Both the position numbers and the translations under genes were made by a program. Of a stretch of 5,406 nucleotides of DNA, positions 5,248-5,406 are shown piece by piece. How positions within the stretch are numbered: the stretch's first letter is position 1; every line of letters starts with the position of its first letter. This stretch comes from JAVBKA01 sp031546715. Its GTDB lineage: Bacteria > Bacillota > Clostridia > Oscillospirales > UBA929. The DNA is taken from contig JAVBKA010000183.1 in assembly GCA_031546715.1 (NCBI GenBank), positions 1 to 5,406 of the forward strand, in the 5' to 3' direction. The notes beneath the pieces were generated by a model. It saw only the letters and a program-made list of their open reading frames with translations. It had not been told where the DNA came from and ran no database searches.

Positions 5248-5406
5248 ATGAGTATTTATGATTTTAAAGTAAAAGACGGCAAAGGCGCAGAAGTTTCTCT
5301 TTCTGATTACAAAGGCAAAGTTGTGTTAATTGTCAATACAGCAACAAAATGCGGGCTAACACCTCAGTATGAGGCAATGGAAGCACTTTACAAGAAATAT
5401 CACGAC
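5248..5406 (+). CDS. Glutathione peroxidase family protein, Cys type (3' partial)
   Basis: The first 53 codons of a thioredoxin-fold peroxidase. MSIYDFKVKDGKG, then LSDYKGKVVLIVNTATKCGLTPQYEAMEALYKKY, match the N-terminus of GPx/BtuE/BsaA proteins almost motif for motif. The peroxidatic residue is Cys35 (codon TGC at 5350-5352), not selenocysteine. The remaining catalytic residues of the family (Gln, Trp, Asn) and any resolving cysteine lie beyond the window. Bacterial Cys-GPx proteins reduce hydrogen peroxide and organic hydroperoxides in the cytoplasm and usually draw electrons from thioredoxin; many Clostridia lack glutathione, so the name should be taken as a family name. Third gene of the ohrR operon, which fits its role as the detoxifying output. 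Confidence 0.93.
   Translation, partial: MSIYDFKVKDGKGAEVSLSDYKGKVVLIVNTATKCGLTPQYEAMEALYKKYHD

Noticed and set aside
5350..5352. Checked whether the peroxidase is a selenoprotein.
   Set aside because: The peroxidatic codon is TGC (Cys), not TGA.

Overview
The window (5406 bp, moderately AT-rich) looks like chromosomal DNA of a low-GC Gram-positive anaerobe, most probably a Clostridia-class Firmicute. The reasons are a full-length membrane-anchored RNase Y, strong SD sites of the GGAGG/GAGGTGA type, sigma-A-like promoters with 17-bp spacers, a flavoprotein with a compact Fe-S cysteine motif, and a radical SAM enzyme. This placement rests on protein and signal character, not on a database match.

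Layout, all genes on the + strand. (1) 1-1553: the 3' part of a flavodoxin-fold NAD(P)H/FMN oxidoreductase with a CX2CX2CX7C motif. Its stop overlaps by 4 bp (ATGA) the start of an RlmA-type 23S rRNA guanine-N1-methyltransferase. (2) 1554-1952: a 399-bp non-coding stretch holding two adjacent dyads, a near-consensus promoter, a possible leader stem-loop and a possible second promoter, all pointing at the next gene. (3) 1953-3494: rny (ribonuclease Y: TM anchor, coiled coil, KH, HD), closed by a 13-bp-stem terminator. (4) 3611-5406: an organic-peroxide-response type operon. An OhrR-like operator abuts a strong promoter, followed by ohrR (MarR family, sensing Cys11), a radical SAM protein with a C-terminal twitch/SPASM-like cysteine set, and the start of a Cys-type glutathione peroxidase that runs off the window.

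How the genes fit together: the last three genes form a tight unit (ohrR and the radical SAM gene are separated by nothing but the ohrR stop codon; 22 bp to the peroxidase). A likely reading is that OhrR represses its own operon until an organic hydroperoxide oxidises Cys11, then a peroxidase and a radical SAM enzyme of unknown substrate are induced together. Placing an oxygen-sensitive Fe-S enzyme under a peroxide sensor is the most interesting feature of the window. The remaining genes are housekeeping (rRNA modification, mRNA turnover) plus an uncharacterised flavoprotein.
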